NCBI GenBank assembly: GCA_905147135.1
Contig: LR990039.1
Location: forward strand, 30,935,708 to 30,999,707
Source of the DNA: Blastobasis lacticolella
Taxonomy: Eukaryota; Arthropoda; Insecta; Lepidoptera; Blastobasidae
DNA: 64,000 nucleotides
Direction of reading: 5' to 3'
Below, piece after piece: positions 11,501 through 23,400 of the stretch. Positions within the stretch are counted from its first letter, which is position 1, and each line of letters begins with the position of its first letter. Under the pieces are notes generated by a model. It ran no database searches. It saw only the letters and a program-made list of their open reading frames with translations, and had not been told where the DNA came from. A program made the position numbers and the translations under genes.

Positions 11501-11641
11501 TACGCAGGAAGCACAATTTTTTTTTGCTTGCAAAATGTAGTTTCACACTCTCCTATGGGGTCCAAATAACATACCAAAAATTCAGCGTTACATCGCGCTT
11601 TGCGTTTTAGGGCCATTTTTTTGTAAGATTTGACTGGCCTA
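8514..11641. mobile_element. Long terminal-inverted-repeat DNA element of unrecognised superfamily
   Basis: Left repeat 8514-about 9003 and right repeat about 11144-11641 are inverted copies, roughly 80% alike by eye, sharing stretches such as gcgcgatgtaacgctg, caagcaaaaaaaaattgtgc and gcgtaatacgtgaaaaactg. Both ends read taggccagtcaaatcttac. The element is flanked by att on each side (8511-8513, 11642-11644), a possible 3-bp target duplication. The 2.1-kb interior has no frame I recognise: open stretches at 9592-10005 (+) and 10876-11064 (+) show no known motif. It may be non-autonomous, or may carry a decayed protein of a family I cannot identify. Confidence 0.72.
9076..9133. repeat. Two tandem copies of a 29-bp unit
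   Basis: The unit attatgaatacttatctgac..ataatacaa occurs twice head to tail (9076-9104, 9105-9133) with one substitution. It lies just inside the left terminal repeat of the long-TIR element. Confidence 0.85.
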
Positions 11642-11849
11642 ATTCGCCTATCTATAAAACAATCACCTTAAAAATTCGTATCATGGGTTATGGTCTTCAG
11701 TTCTTAACAATACTCCCACAGGATATTTCATGAACTTTCGGATGTTCTCGAATTTTCGAATCAGTCCAGTTCCAAGGTTTCCTCTGACTAAGAAGAATTG
11801 CATTTACCTCCTTCTTAGCGAGTCGATCGCAAAAGACACTATCATCATA
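11642..11849 (-). pseudogene. Possible N-terminal piece of the nucleoprotein-like gene
   Basis: On the minus strand a coding-like stretch reads DRLAKKEVNAILLSQRKPWN and then KIREHPKVHEISCGS before stops appear. It lies directly beyond the long-TIR element, in the orientation and place expected for the start of the interrupted viral gene. The high-coordinate limit is where a LINE tail begins. Identification is by position and coding character only. Confidence 0.38.
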
Positions 11850-12030
11850 TCAGCCAGAAGACGCCCACTGCTGGGCATAGGCCTCCCCCAGAGATCTCCA
11901 CAAAGGCCGGTCCTGTGCTTTCCGCATCCAGCTGGTACCTGCGATCCTTACCAGGTCGTCGGTCCACCTTGTAGGAGGCCTACCCACGCTGCGTCTGCCG
12001 GTACGTGGTCGCCACTCGTGAACTTTAACA
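11850..12030 (-). mobile_element. RTE-like LINE, C-terminal end of ORF2
   Basis: Reverse-complement translation gives GRPPTRWTDDLVRIAG, then WMRKAQDRPLWRSLGE and AYAQQW. These are the last residues of a reverse transcriptase-containing ORF of an RTE-type LINE widespread in insects. Related tails occur at 52613-52772 and 59702-59835. Confidence 0.75.
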
Positions 12031-14355
12031 CAAGAATAGAGTTAGTAATTATACTGTCTTTCTCAAAGTCACTATAACTACTAACTCATAATTAAGCATA
12101 TGCTTAATTGTTATTTATTTATACATAACATAGGTAGATAATGGTAGGTGCTATTGGATTAGGTAGCCATTGCTCTAGCAGGGCCAATAAAACAGACAAT
12201 TACGGATATAAACTCGGAAACTGTTATTATCATGTGACAGTTTCCTTGTTCATTCGACACAGTGAAAAGAGGCCATAAAGCGGCTCGCGAAAGGTTGTAA
12301 TTGCCTCGGTCTCGCGGGCCTCGATTGGCTTTATTAGATTTTTACAATCCACGCTAGGAGGATTTCTCTGCAGATGACAAAAACGGCGTCGACATATTAA
12401 ATGTGATAGCGGCTTTTTCCACTTTTTTTAATGGTGTTTGTCCATACTTTTTATACGTAGTGTTTGGTGCATCGTTTGCCAAATTGAATTGGCTGAATGA
12501 AGACGCCATTTTGATTTTTTTCTATAGCTACAATCGTCTTTATAATTGGACTTTTTTATTACGAAAGGTGTCCCCTATGTAATGCTAAAATGTACACTTC
12601 CAGCCAAAACACGATGTATTATTATTATTATAAATGTGTGGACTTATCGCACCTACTTACTTAATAGCCAAGCCTAGGTGTGTATTTAAGATAGGTGTTG
12701 GTGCAAAGTGAAGATTTCTAAGTAGAATAATGTAACGGCGAATAGGCAACTAGGAGGAAAATGCTGAGGAGGAGAATACTTTTCACAATTCCTTTAAAAC
12801 TAATGTTATTGTCGTCTTCTTGTAAGCTTACTAGCCTGTGTTGGAATTCTTTGCTAAAACACAGTGACATTTTTACCGCCTCGGCCAACCGAAAATCACC
12901 GATCATAGTAACGTGACCTTTGTATTTACAGACTAATTTATAATTAAATACTTGTATAAAAGACAGTTCTGTTCTTATAAAAACATTTTGAACACACAAC
13001 ATTTTGTGAATTTAATAAAGACGACAAGCACTAGCAATAAGCTTATTTTATTTATACCACAAGTAGTAAACAAGCTTGTGACCCGCCTCATGGTATGGAG
13101 TTACCGCTGCCCGTAGGCATCTGCAAAACCAGCAGGGGTATCACCTCCATGTTGCCGACCCTATTAACACCTTTTCACTCCTATTTTTAAAATCTTTTAT
13201 TTAGGAAGCATGATCACATTTAAGCGACCATGCCATTCCATATCTTGAACTTCACGTTGTACTTACTTTTCAGGGGAAACTCCTCCCCAATCTTCTTATC
13301 ACACTGTTCTTCTTCAAATCACTATCACTATATAACGCCTCTCATCACGCCTTTTTCCTAAGTATAGGCGAGCGATACCACATTGTCCGAAATTGCCAAT
13401 TTTAAGCCCTCCTTACACCGCCGGCCGCTACGTGACCAAGGGGGAGGCAGAAAGGATACATTTTCCCTCGAAATAGTTCGGGACCCACGTACAACCATCT
13501 TTGAGAGACATTCCTTGTCTCTGATATATAAAAGCAAATCGTAGAGACCGAATTAGCTCTAATGCCCGATCGCTGTAAGCTTTAGGCGACGATTAAGTTG
13601 ATTTAAAATATTCCTAACAAGAGAAGCACTGCACCAACCCCATTAAGTGAAATCTAAACTCTCTAAATCACTCTTAGTTTTATGGCATTCATTTTGTGAC
13701 TTCTAAATGCTTGGGAATATCTTAAGGCGTCATCTTAACCGTCGTCTAAGGTTAGTGCACTCGGGCATACATAAGTGCATTAAGCATATTCGAGGCGTAA
13801 AGATAACAGAAATGGGTTTTACTTTGGAGCAAGTCTGGTTCATTAGTAATGCATCTTTTACTTTAACTTGCATCAGCTTTCACTTTTACCACAGATTCTG
13901 ATACTATTTTGTAGAAAATAAATCACCTACTTATACTGATTTTGTTTCACAAAAACACATGATGTATGTAATGTGTACCTAAGTACAGTCAGCTGCAAAA
14001 TGAATGGATCCCCTACCATAATATATTAAAATTTAACGCACATGTGCTCTGTTCATGGAGATCTGTTCACTCTGCAGCCAGTCCAACGGGAATTTTTAGC
14101 CGACATTAAACCACAATGAATTATATTTAATAATATAAGGTATTTCGTACGTAATACAACATAATAATAGTGTATAACAAAGCAATGCATCAAAAACAAG
14201 GTGGTCAAAAATAACACTCGAATTAACTACTAAGTAGACCTTATCAGCTATTGAAGAAATTGTGATTAAGGACACCGGTACATCTGCTGTAAATTTAAAA
14301 TTCTAGTAGACTTCTTACGTGTTTGTCACTTACTTACATTCGTTTTCTTTCGCAG
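12031..14355. other. Non-coding interval upstream of the first visible cyclase exon
   Basis: AT-rich DNA with no supported gene. It contains a short SINE/LINE-type repeat around 13076-13190 (ccgctgcccgtaggcatctgcaaaaccag, cut here) that resembles repeats at 30185, 41385 and 61175. I looked for the missing ligand-binding exon here and did not find it. Confidence 0.6.
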
Positions 14356-14470
14356 TTGTGGTGCTATGCGCAAACCCCTCGACGGTCAGGAACATCATGC
14401 TGGCAGCAGACGAGCTCAACATGGTCTCATCTGGGGAATACGTCTTTTTCAACATCGAGCTGTTTTCCAA
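14356..14470 (+). CDS. Gyc32E: Receptor guanylate cyclase exon 1 in window: ligand-binding domain
   Basis: The exon follows a tttcgcag acceptor and ends at gtaagt. It opens with two bases of a split codon and reads [18 protein letters not shown], then [14 protein letters not shown]. This is the hallmark stretch of the ANF-receptor family: a cysteine-containing strand, the R-x-I-M-LAA-E/D helix, then [11 protein letters not shown]. It lies mid-way through the extracellular domain, so at least one upstream exon is missing from the window. Nothing between 12025 and 14355 encodes it. Confidence 0.95.
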
Positions 14471-17400
14471 GTAAGTTTTCCTTTTTGCTTGCATCCTATG
14501 GGTTATTTTACTCGGTGCTCGGATTGTGGACATGTGTTATTGTATTCAGCTATATTTTTGGGGGTCCACTACCATGACCTCCCCTCAAATTCCAATTAAA
14601 TCGTAGTTTACAAAGAACTTTTATTATTCATGGAGATGTGTGTAAATAGTAATACAATATATATTATTTGAGTAGGACAAGCATTTCTCATCAATTTCAC
14701 GTAATAGATCGACAGGATACACCTAAGCTGCTGAATACGTGTAGCATCTTAGTAGATAGTAGGCAGGGTATGCGTTTGCCTCACTTTGGATTTACGTCGT
14801 GGTTACCACCTTAAAATATTAGTAAAGATAATTACCAACTGCTGGGAAAAGGCATCCCCTATTCTTCCATAATTCTCTCGTTTCTATGGTTTGCCAAAAG
14901 ACATAGACATATTATTTCTACAATATAAGTTATAATGTTCCTTACTAACATAAATTAGGTTAAATATTGTAGTGTCATGCCAAACTAGGGCTCAGCTCAG
15001 CATATGCTGTAGGTAGCGAGACCACAGCGCTGATTTTCAGCTGACCCCTACAGTTAGTGCGACCACTATAGATTGAACTCCCAATGCCCGGTCGCGGCTG
15101 ACCAAAAAATCTATGGAGAGACGAGTTGTTAGTATTCGACAGGGACTGGCATTTTGTGTATCTAGTAGAAAATCTAGGGCAGCAATTCAAGGTGAAATAC
15201 AAAATTAACATACGAAAAATTGACGTTCCATTCACATTTTCAATAACTACGCTATATTGCTGAAACGTGACGCTTAGCTAAACTCTACAGGAACAGTATA
15301 GCCTAGAAATAATGGTTGTAGTGTCAACGCAACCTGCTCTGTGGCCTCCGTTACCATAACTACCGATCATGCCACCTTGCTTGCTAATACATCGAACACT
15401 TGAAGAGCGAAAAGCGCAGCTTGCATTTTATCACCGATTAATGGGCCCTCTGACACATAAGGTGCTAAGGTTTTTTCCGGGGTACGCAATCATTGGCGCG
15501 TTGACCCGGCAATCATAACCAGGGCGATTCGTCGTTGACCTGACCCGGTGAACAAATATACGGACACGCTATGCATATCCCGGCAGTCGGCACTTAGTTT
15601 TCTGTTTAGCAGTAGGATTTCTATTCAGGGCGAACGCCGCTATAGGCGACAGCCACCAAATGATGCATTATGACCTGTTATGTGCGTTCGTGTACTGAAT
15701 TTCGATGTTTTACGAATCGATCTGTGAAATAGAAGGGGCGAGATGACATTTTCGGCGGGGTTGATTTTGTGCCGAGATCGTGATAGACTAGTCGGCGTTA
15801 TATTGCATGCTATTGAGAAAATAAATATGTATGTACTAAGCAAAAGTACTATGTACCTACTATAAATTCGCCGCTCACCTGTTTATTTTATTTATTTATT
15901 TGTTACAAAATACATAGCGAAATGTCACTAGGATAGATTAAAAAAGCTTTCTGTTATACAAAATTACAAATTAACTATTTTATCTACCTACCTATAATGC
16001 GAATAACAATTCCAACTGGAAAAATAAGCCTGTAATAGATAATAATAACACATTAAGTGAACAAAATATTTTTTAAACAGGGGTATGTAACACAATTTCA
16101 CGCGGGGTAAATCACTGGGCGCTATACATATTGCACTATACACAATACATAATGAAGCATACGACAATAAAGCATACTGACTCTTAATTTTTGCCAACAG
16201 CCTAGCGTCGGCTGCCTCCACTGAGCCTTGGAAAGTGGAGGGCGACACCAAAGAGAACAACGAGCGAGCGAGACGAGCATATAGCGCTGTCCTTACCGTC
16301 ACCAGCCCCACACCAGAGTCATTGGAGTACTTGGAATTCTCGGAAAAAGTAAGTACCTACACTTACCTATTCCTGGCGGTGACAATGCACTTAGGTTTTT
16401 CTCCTTAGACCGTACGACGCTACTCGAAGATCTGAAGATCCTGCAATACGAGCTACCATATTTTTTTTATTTGAAAATTTACATGCCATAAATAATCGCC
16501 GCGCTTGAACTTGGATTTCTCACGACAGTCCTAAGGGTTTGTTGATAGTTTTTACCGGATTTATAAACAAAATACACATGAGTATAGAGGTCTACACCCC
16601 AGTAGCGAACGTCCAACGCCAGAAAAAATATTTTTTTTATACAAAAAGTTGTCATAAAAATTACATCGTATCCCTCATTTTTTAAGACCATGAAATTCTA
16701 ACTAAATGCTTAATCCGTAAACTGGTGTCGAATTCTCTCCATCATTGGCTTTGTTAGATAGAAAAGCTTGTGTAATTTGCCTTAATTACGCAGAATAAAA
16801 CATCAAAGCCAAAATAAAAATTCATTGAAGGGGTAACTTTTAAAAAGTTCGATGAAAGGAGCAAACACGCTCACGGCCGGAGAACTACTCCACCAGAATC
16901 ATAGTTACATAGAGCAGTTCACGCACATTGAGCGTGGTTCTGTGTGCGTAGTGACTAAGAAATCATAAGCCTTCGACATTAGTGAGGATTTCAATTAAAT
17001 ATGATAACTAGTATTCTACACCCCCTCTAGTCGTAGGAAATCGATGGAGTCAAGAAATTTCAAATTCGAAAATCCGTCTGACCTTGCGCTTACCTAGGCT
17101 AAAAAATATCGCTAATGCAAAGCTGAACTAGTCCCAAATGACGACGTGTATATAAGAAAAAATTTAAAGTTACCTTGAGTAAAGTTAACGCCCAATGAGT
17201 CCAATTTCAAGCGTACCGCAAGGGACCGCTGGTTTTAAATACATATTTTAATGAAATCGCTGGTAAATGCTGCTTTGGTCGGGACATCCTTAGATAAACC
17301 GCTGAGGTAATCAAAAAAATAATGAAAAGACGTCAGTAGCAGTACCAACTAATTACGAGTTCCTTTTATCTACCTGAGAAGTCTAAACAAGCTTCATATC

Positions 17401-20400
17401 GTATTTCGCAGGTTCGTATTTTGAAGGTTCGCATAATTATCTTCGTACCTCGAATAGCAAGTACGTATGGCTGTCTTCCAGGCTCTTTAATTTAAATATT
17501 GATTTCGGTATTATAATAAATTCAAGGTAATCCTTTTGGTCTAAAGTCGGCGTTGGAACAATTATATTATGCTGGGTTTACACGGGTCTATTTTCTCTGG
17601 AGCCGTTAACAAAATCAGCCTAAACCAGCATAGCTCTACCCAAAATGTATTGAATAAAATCACAAGTGACTAGTCCATTCTCGTCAGAAATGTCAGCAGG
17701 GTTGCGATTCTCTGAGAAACATCTTTGATCGCGACGATGAAATGTAGGATGTTCTGTTTGATGATATCGATTTCAATAGAAATTTGCGGGTTGCTTGGTA
17801 ACGAGCGACTGCCATCTGACCTCTCCCTAGTAAAAATCGTTGTATAGTTTTGGTATTATTTCGACATTTTGTGCAGAGACTGGCAGGATTTGTCTGTATT
17901 CAGCCATTTTTCTCACTAGGTTGCGACCTTTTCAGTGGCGATTTCACTGAATTAGTGCCGCCGTGGCGTCACCAAACTTAAAATGAACACAGTAATTAAA
18001 TGACTTTATCTGAACTAAATAAAGTTTACACGCTAAACAAACAAACATACCATAACTGACGACCTGATTGGTTCAATGGTCAACATGCCGGTCAGCCCCT
18101 CAAGAGGTCCCGGGTTCGATTCCCGGCCGGAAATGATTAGTTTTGATTTCTCTTATGGGTCTGGGTGTTCTTTGTCTAATAAGTATGTATTTAAAACTAT
18201 ATAAGTAGTACATCAGTTATATGTATATTACCCATAGTACAAGCTATGCTTAGTTTGGGGCTACATGTGGCTGTGTGATTTTGTCCACGACTATTTATTT
18301 ATTTATTAGGTAATAGTAAGTTATTTAATAACTCCTATGTACATTCAATTTCAAATTACCGCGACCGGCCGACGTGCGCATCACCAAATTCTATTTGAAG
18401 CGTCCACGCCGCGCGTCTCGACTCCGCGTCGTCATACGCGGCTAGTTGGCGCTTTGAAAGCCAATTAAGCATTTCTCGCAAGGTTCTCGTTGATATTGTG
18501 GTTGTGTTGGATAAGTTGGAATATTTGGCTTAAGTTTTCGGCTTTTAGATAGTTCTAATGCAAAATTTAATAGGTAAATACCTAGTATAACTAAAGAAAT
18601 CTTTTATATAATCTTAGGCAGAAACCTTTCTCAACGAGATCACTTGGTGAAAAACGTTGATAATTCGTTATTCGTAGGTAGTTTTTTTGGGAAAAAATGT
18701 AACCTTAAGCTCGCGCCAACCCAAGACTACAGACCAGAAATCGCCACTGGTCCTTTTCTATTCAAGTATTAAAAACATTACCCATTTAGAAGCGTATATT
18801 AAACAGCAATTCGCAGCATAGATTCTGAGTTCCAAAACAGGGTGGTGTAAGCCAAGCGTCACTGCCGCGGCGGCGGCCTCATCGGGAGTCGGGCCTGCGA
18901 CTCATTTGACAGTCACCGAGTGAATAATGATACCGAATAGGTACCAAAATAAATAATGGATTCGAGAGAAATTACTTCTTGAAAGACATTAATTTTGTTC
19001 AAATTATAGGCACCCCGATGACATTCACGACAGCTGAAACAGCGCGAAGAGCGTTAACAAGGTCTACCCAGTTTTTGGTATTCACTGTCTTATTGTCTGC
19101 GTCGTGAAAATGTTTTTGAGGTCGTACGCAAATACATCTATGTAATATATAATTCTTTGGTCGTAGGTTTAAATAAGAGAGAGATCGTGAAGGGCGTAGC
19201 TTCTTGGCCTTTCTAATATTCGTTGTAACACAAAGTATCGCCCATAGAAAACACGGGAAACAAAAACAACAAATATACTTACCTAAATTTGAGTAATAGT
19301 AACTTCTAATTATGTACTTACGCTAATACTTGTAAATAACGACGTACCACCCGCGGCTGTATAAGTGAAGCATCCTAGATGTTCATTTTGATGAATACAA
19401 TCAACCCCAAAAAGACACCGTGGTTCACGTTACGGCCGCTCCGTATAATTTAAAATATTCACAAAGGACGGTGATTGTCGACGACCCCGGGCATAAGCGT
19501 GGCGCTCGTAATACGCTGTGGAGTTTCGTGTTTGATATTTCGCTAACAAATGCCTCTGTAAGCGTAATATGAAGGCGGACCGATTTGATAAGATATAGCA
19601 AATTGGGCACCCAACAATTTGTCGTAATTATTTCTGTACATATTCATTTTTATAAATTTACTGGCCGGTTACAATTGTACGGTCAGCAGCAATCATATGT
19701 GTTTCTGCCTACATTTTAGAAATTAGCCAATCAAAGTCCACTGCAGGGCAAAGATACTGAGCAAAAATGCCAATAATTTCAAAATACCGTGTACTGACAC
19801 TGCACTGTACCCCGGCTACTGATCTATGCTTCGTTAAGTGATACAATGTGATCTCTGCCTAGCGCTTAGGGGAAAAAGTCGTGACATTATGTAGTCTTGT
19901 ATTTAGTAGTATCTTGACGTCAATATCCCGGTGCTCTCGAGCGCGAGTGCTTGAGGTTTGTCTTGTCGATCCAGGATTTGACAGATCAGGTAGTTATAGT
20001 AAAACGACTGCCACTAACGTTGATTTTTAGTAAAAAAACGCTATTCATTTGGCTAGAGTTCAAAGTCTAATACGGGCTGAGTATGATACGTACATGAGGA
20101 TTCACAGAATATACATTTAAACACACATTGGCAGTACGAGTAGTATCACTTACTTACTCACTTACTGCACTGACTTTATTCATACAGCGATATCTGTGTC
20201 TCCAGACCGTATCACTACATACATGTATTTAACTTATGGTTTTCTCACTACACTTTCATCACACATTTATCACGCATCACATCCCACACCCCACACACAA
20301 CATCCACACCCATCACACATTATATCGTGACCATGACGCCTGCAACTGCGTCGAAATATCGAGGTAAAAACAATACTAACTCACCGTGGTACTGAACGTG

Positions 20401-23400
20401 TGATGAAAGTGTTTAACATAATGCAGTTGCCAGATGTTTTGCGCGTTAGACTAACTCTTTAAATTAGATACCTACCTACTCACACAATATTATGTAATTG
20501 TGTCACGAATTCCCGAGCAGAGATGATACCTAAAAGTTCGTCTGCGGCGAAATAACTTTCCTTTGTTAACAGTGTGTGTTTCTTTGACAAATGTACAGTT
20601 CCAAGTGGTTGTATTGGGGTTCGCCTTGCTTTCTTTGTTTGCTCAGGGCGTAATTCAATTATACGCCCTGAGCAAATATTTACTACTAAATATTTACTTT
20701 AAAGAACGACTGATGTGACAACGTTTCGTAATTACATTCACATAACTATGGCCTGTAGTTCAGCATAGATTCTGAAGAGCGTCGCGATGCTCGGACTAGT
20801 GGTTAAAGGTTCGACTCGTAAACAAGAGGTGCCGACTTCGATCCCTAGTGCCACCATGTAGGTACCAATGACTTTTTCTGACGACGACAGCGGCTCCACT
20901 GTATTTAACTGATCATCCAAATCCTGGGCCATGGTCAAAGTTGACCCCGGGCAATCGCGCGCGAGAGCGATCCCATGATTCAGGATTTGGTAGATCAGGT
21001 AATTACAGTAGAGCGACCACTATCTGACCTCCGTGACCCTGTTAACTGGGGAAGAGGACCAGAGTGGATCAAGGTTGCACATTCAGTCAGAGAGGTATTG
21101 GATTTATTTGGAAGTAAATATCCCAAACATAAAACGTGCTATTTTTAAGTTTGGAATGAACTAAGCTAATTAGCATTAATTGTAAAACCACTAACTGCCT
21201 CTTCTGTTGCAATAATAATTGAAATATAGTACCCAAGTCACTCGGTGATTGTGTGAGTAGATTTGGCGCTTTTATAATTTGTATCGTGACTATATTATCG
21301 TGGACGTCCACGATATAGGGGAGAGGTGGCATGAAAGGAACACTTTTTAAATTAAATAAAAAATAATTTATTTCAGGCTCATGGTAGCCCATAAAATAAG
21401 TACACTAATACGTTCATTTACAAAATTAGGTACAATGTCAAATTAAATACAAAATGAAATAGCAATTACAATGTCAAGATACCAATGTCAAATTCAATAC
21501 AAATTACAATGTCAATATCAATGTCAATTACAACACAAATTACAAAGTCAATACAATTATGAATGCCAAATAAACGAATTAAATTGAATTAAACATTTGA
21601 ATTATATTTTGCTATTGAATGAACGGGGATGAACTCGCATGTAACTGCATCCACCTCTGGATCATAAGCGAGTCCCAGCGGTCGGAGAGCGCGACCAGGA
21701 TTCCGTTGGTGCTACCCCGGAGACGAGCCAGTAATGAGGCGCTACGTTTCCGAATGACGGCATAGAAGTCGTCAAAGTGGGCATCCTACAAAAATGCGGC
21801 ATTCTCAACAGAACCCTGAGGGCGTCGTTGTACTGTACGCGCAGTGCGCTGTACGCCCGCTGCGTGAAGTCGGTCCACAGGCTGCACGTATAAAAACTCT
21901 GACAGTATGCTCTAAAGAGCGTCAACTTGACCTCTGTCGTGCAACGCGCGAACCTGCGAGCCAATATGTTGCAGCGGACGGGCGCTGTCCCTATCAATGT
22001 CGCAATCACGCAAGTCGTCGGTGACCCAGTGGCCCAGATGCTTAAATTTATGTACCCTGCTCAAAGGAATGCCTGCAAAGAGTACGAAAGAGTAACATTT
22101 GGTACCAGCTTTAAATATCATACATTCGCTCTTTTTGGCATTGTATCTGAGCCACCGATGGGCTCAGTAGCACCATGTCATCAGCGTAACTGATATTATT
22201 TACGCTTACTCCGTCTATGGAGCAGCCGATGTTTGTATTGCTGAGCCCAACGATGAGCTGATTCACATACAGGTTGAAGAGACGGGGTGAGCTCAGCCCC
22301 CCTGCCTCACTCCGCACTCCAACCCATACGCGTTCGAGTACTCCCCTGCCCACCTAACAACGTTATGCTGGTGATTGTACCAATACCTAAACATTGAAAC
22401 AATTTCATAGGGTAGGTTGGTTTCAGACCACAGAGTCTGTTAGGGTAGGGTAGGTTTTGGTTGGTTGGTGGTTGTTTGGTTTATTGAAAAGGATTTTTGT
22501 TCTGTAGCGACCCCGAAGCACAACTATTCGCACCTAAACCGTCACACTCCTGTCATATTAAATAATGTCCCCTTAAGATTATAAAAGCGCTCAATGAAGG
22601 CGTTTTCAACAACAAACAACATATAAAGTTAAATGAAGTACCTACATATGTCGCAAGGAAAACGAGCACGTGGACAATGTTATTTTTAGATGGAGACCGT
22701 GAGTGGGCTACCTGACCCGGCAAGTTTTGGGGCCAATTTCCGTAACCTTTGTCAATCTTACTCGTCACTTCGTTGAGTGATCTACCAACCAGCTTTACGG
22801 TTGTGTAGAAACAAGTATGGAATACGTGTAGAGAGGAAAATAACTCGTATTTGATCAAGAATACAGTGCGTGCGAGTCCCTGCGGTGTTGGAAAGTAATG
22901 CCCGTTGAAATGTGTTTGATCAACTGTAACAAAGTAATCTGCCGTTTAAGTTCGTAATACGTTTTCATTATTAAACCATTGGTCGTTGTACCTTTTGCCA
23001 CAGAATAAGAAACTGTATCGACTATTGTTTATACGTTTAAGAGGCCGTTCTGTTTCGGAGTTGATTGTTGCGGACATTGACAATCATTTTTTGATTGTGG
23101 CTAAAATATAAACATTTTAATAAAAATAATGAACTGTGATAAAAAAAAAAATTGTTTCTAGTTTTGTGCGCGTCATGACATATCTTTGACTTGCGTCACG
23201 TAAGTCAAGCAAAACCTTCTACCGATATGGTTTCGTTTAAAGTATTACAAAATTAGTTGTTACTAGGTATTGGCCGAGTTCGTTTCACATTTGGTTTAAC
23301 CGAATTTCGGCGGATTGAACCGAATTTTCCGATGGTCCGGACCGAACATTCGGTACCAGAAAACGTTGAAATACTCAACTAATTTGGCTAAAATAATAAA

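Noticed and set aside
12718..13002. 94-codon minus-strand frame
   Set aside because: Composition and lack of motif are as expected by chance in this DNA; no splice or coding signature.
18062..18134. tRNA gene-like sequence with A and B boxes
   Set aside because: It lacks a proper anticodon stem and acceptor pairing, continues into a SINE body and occurs in several diverged copies.
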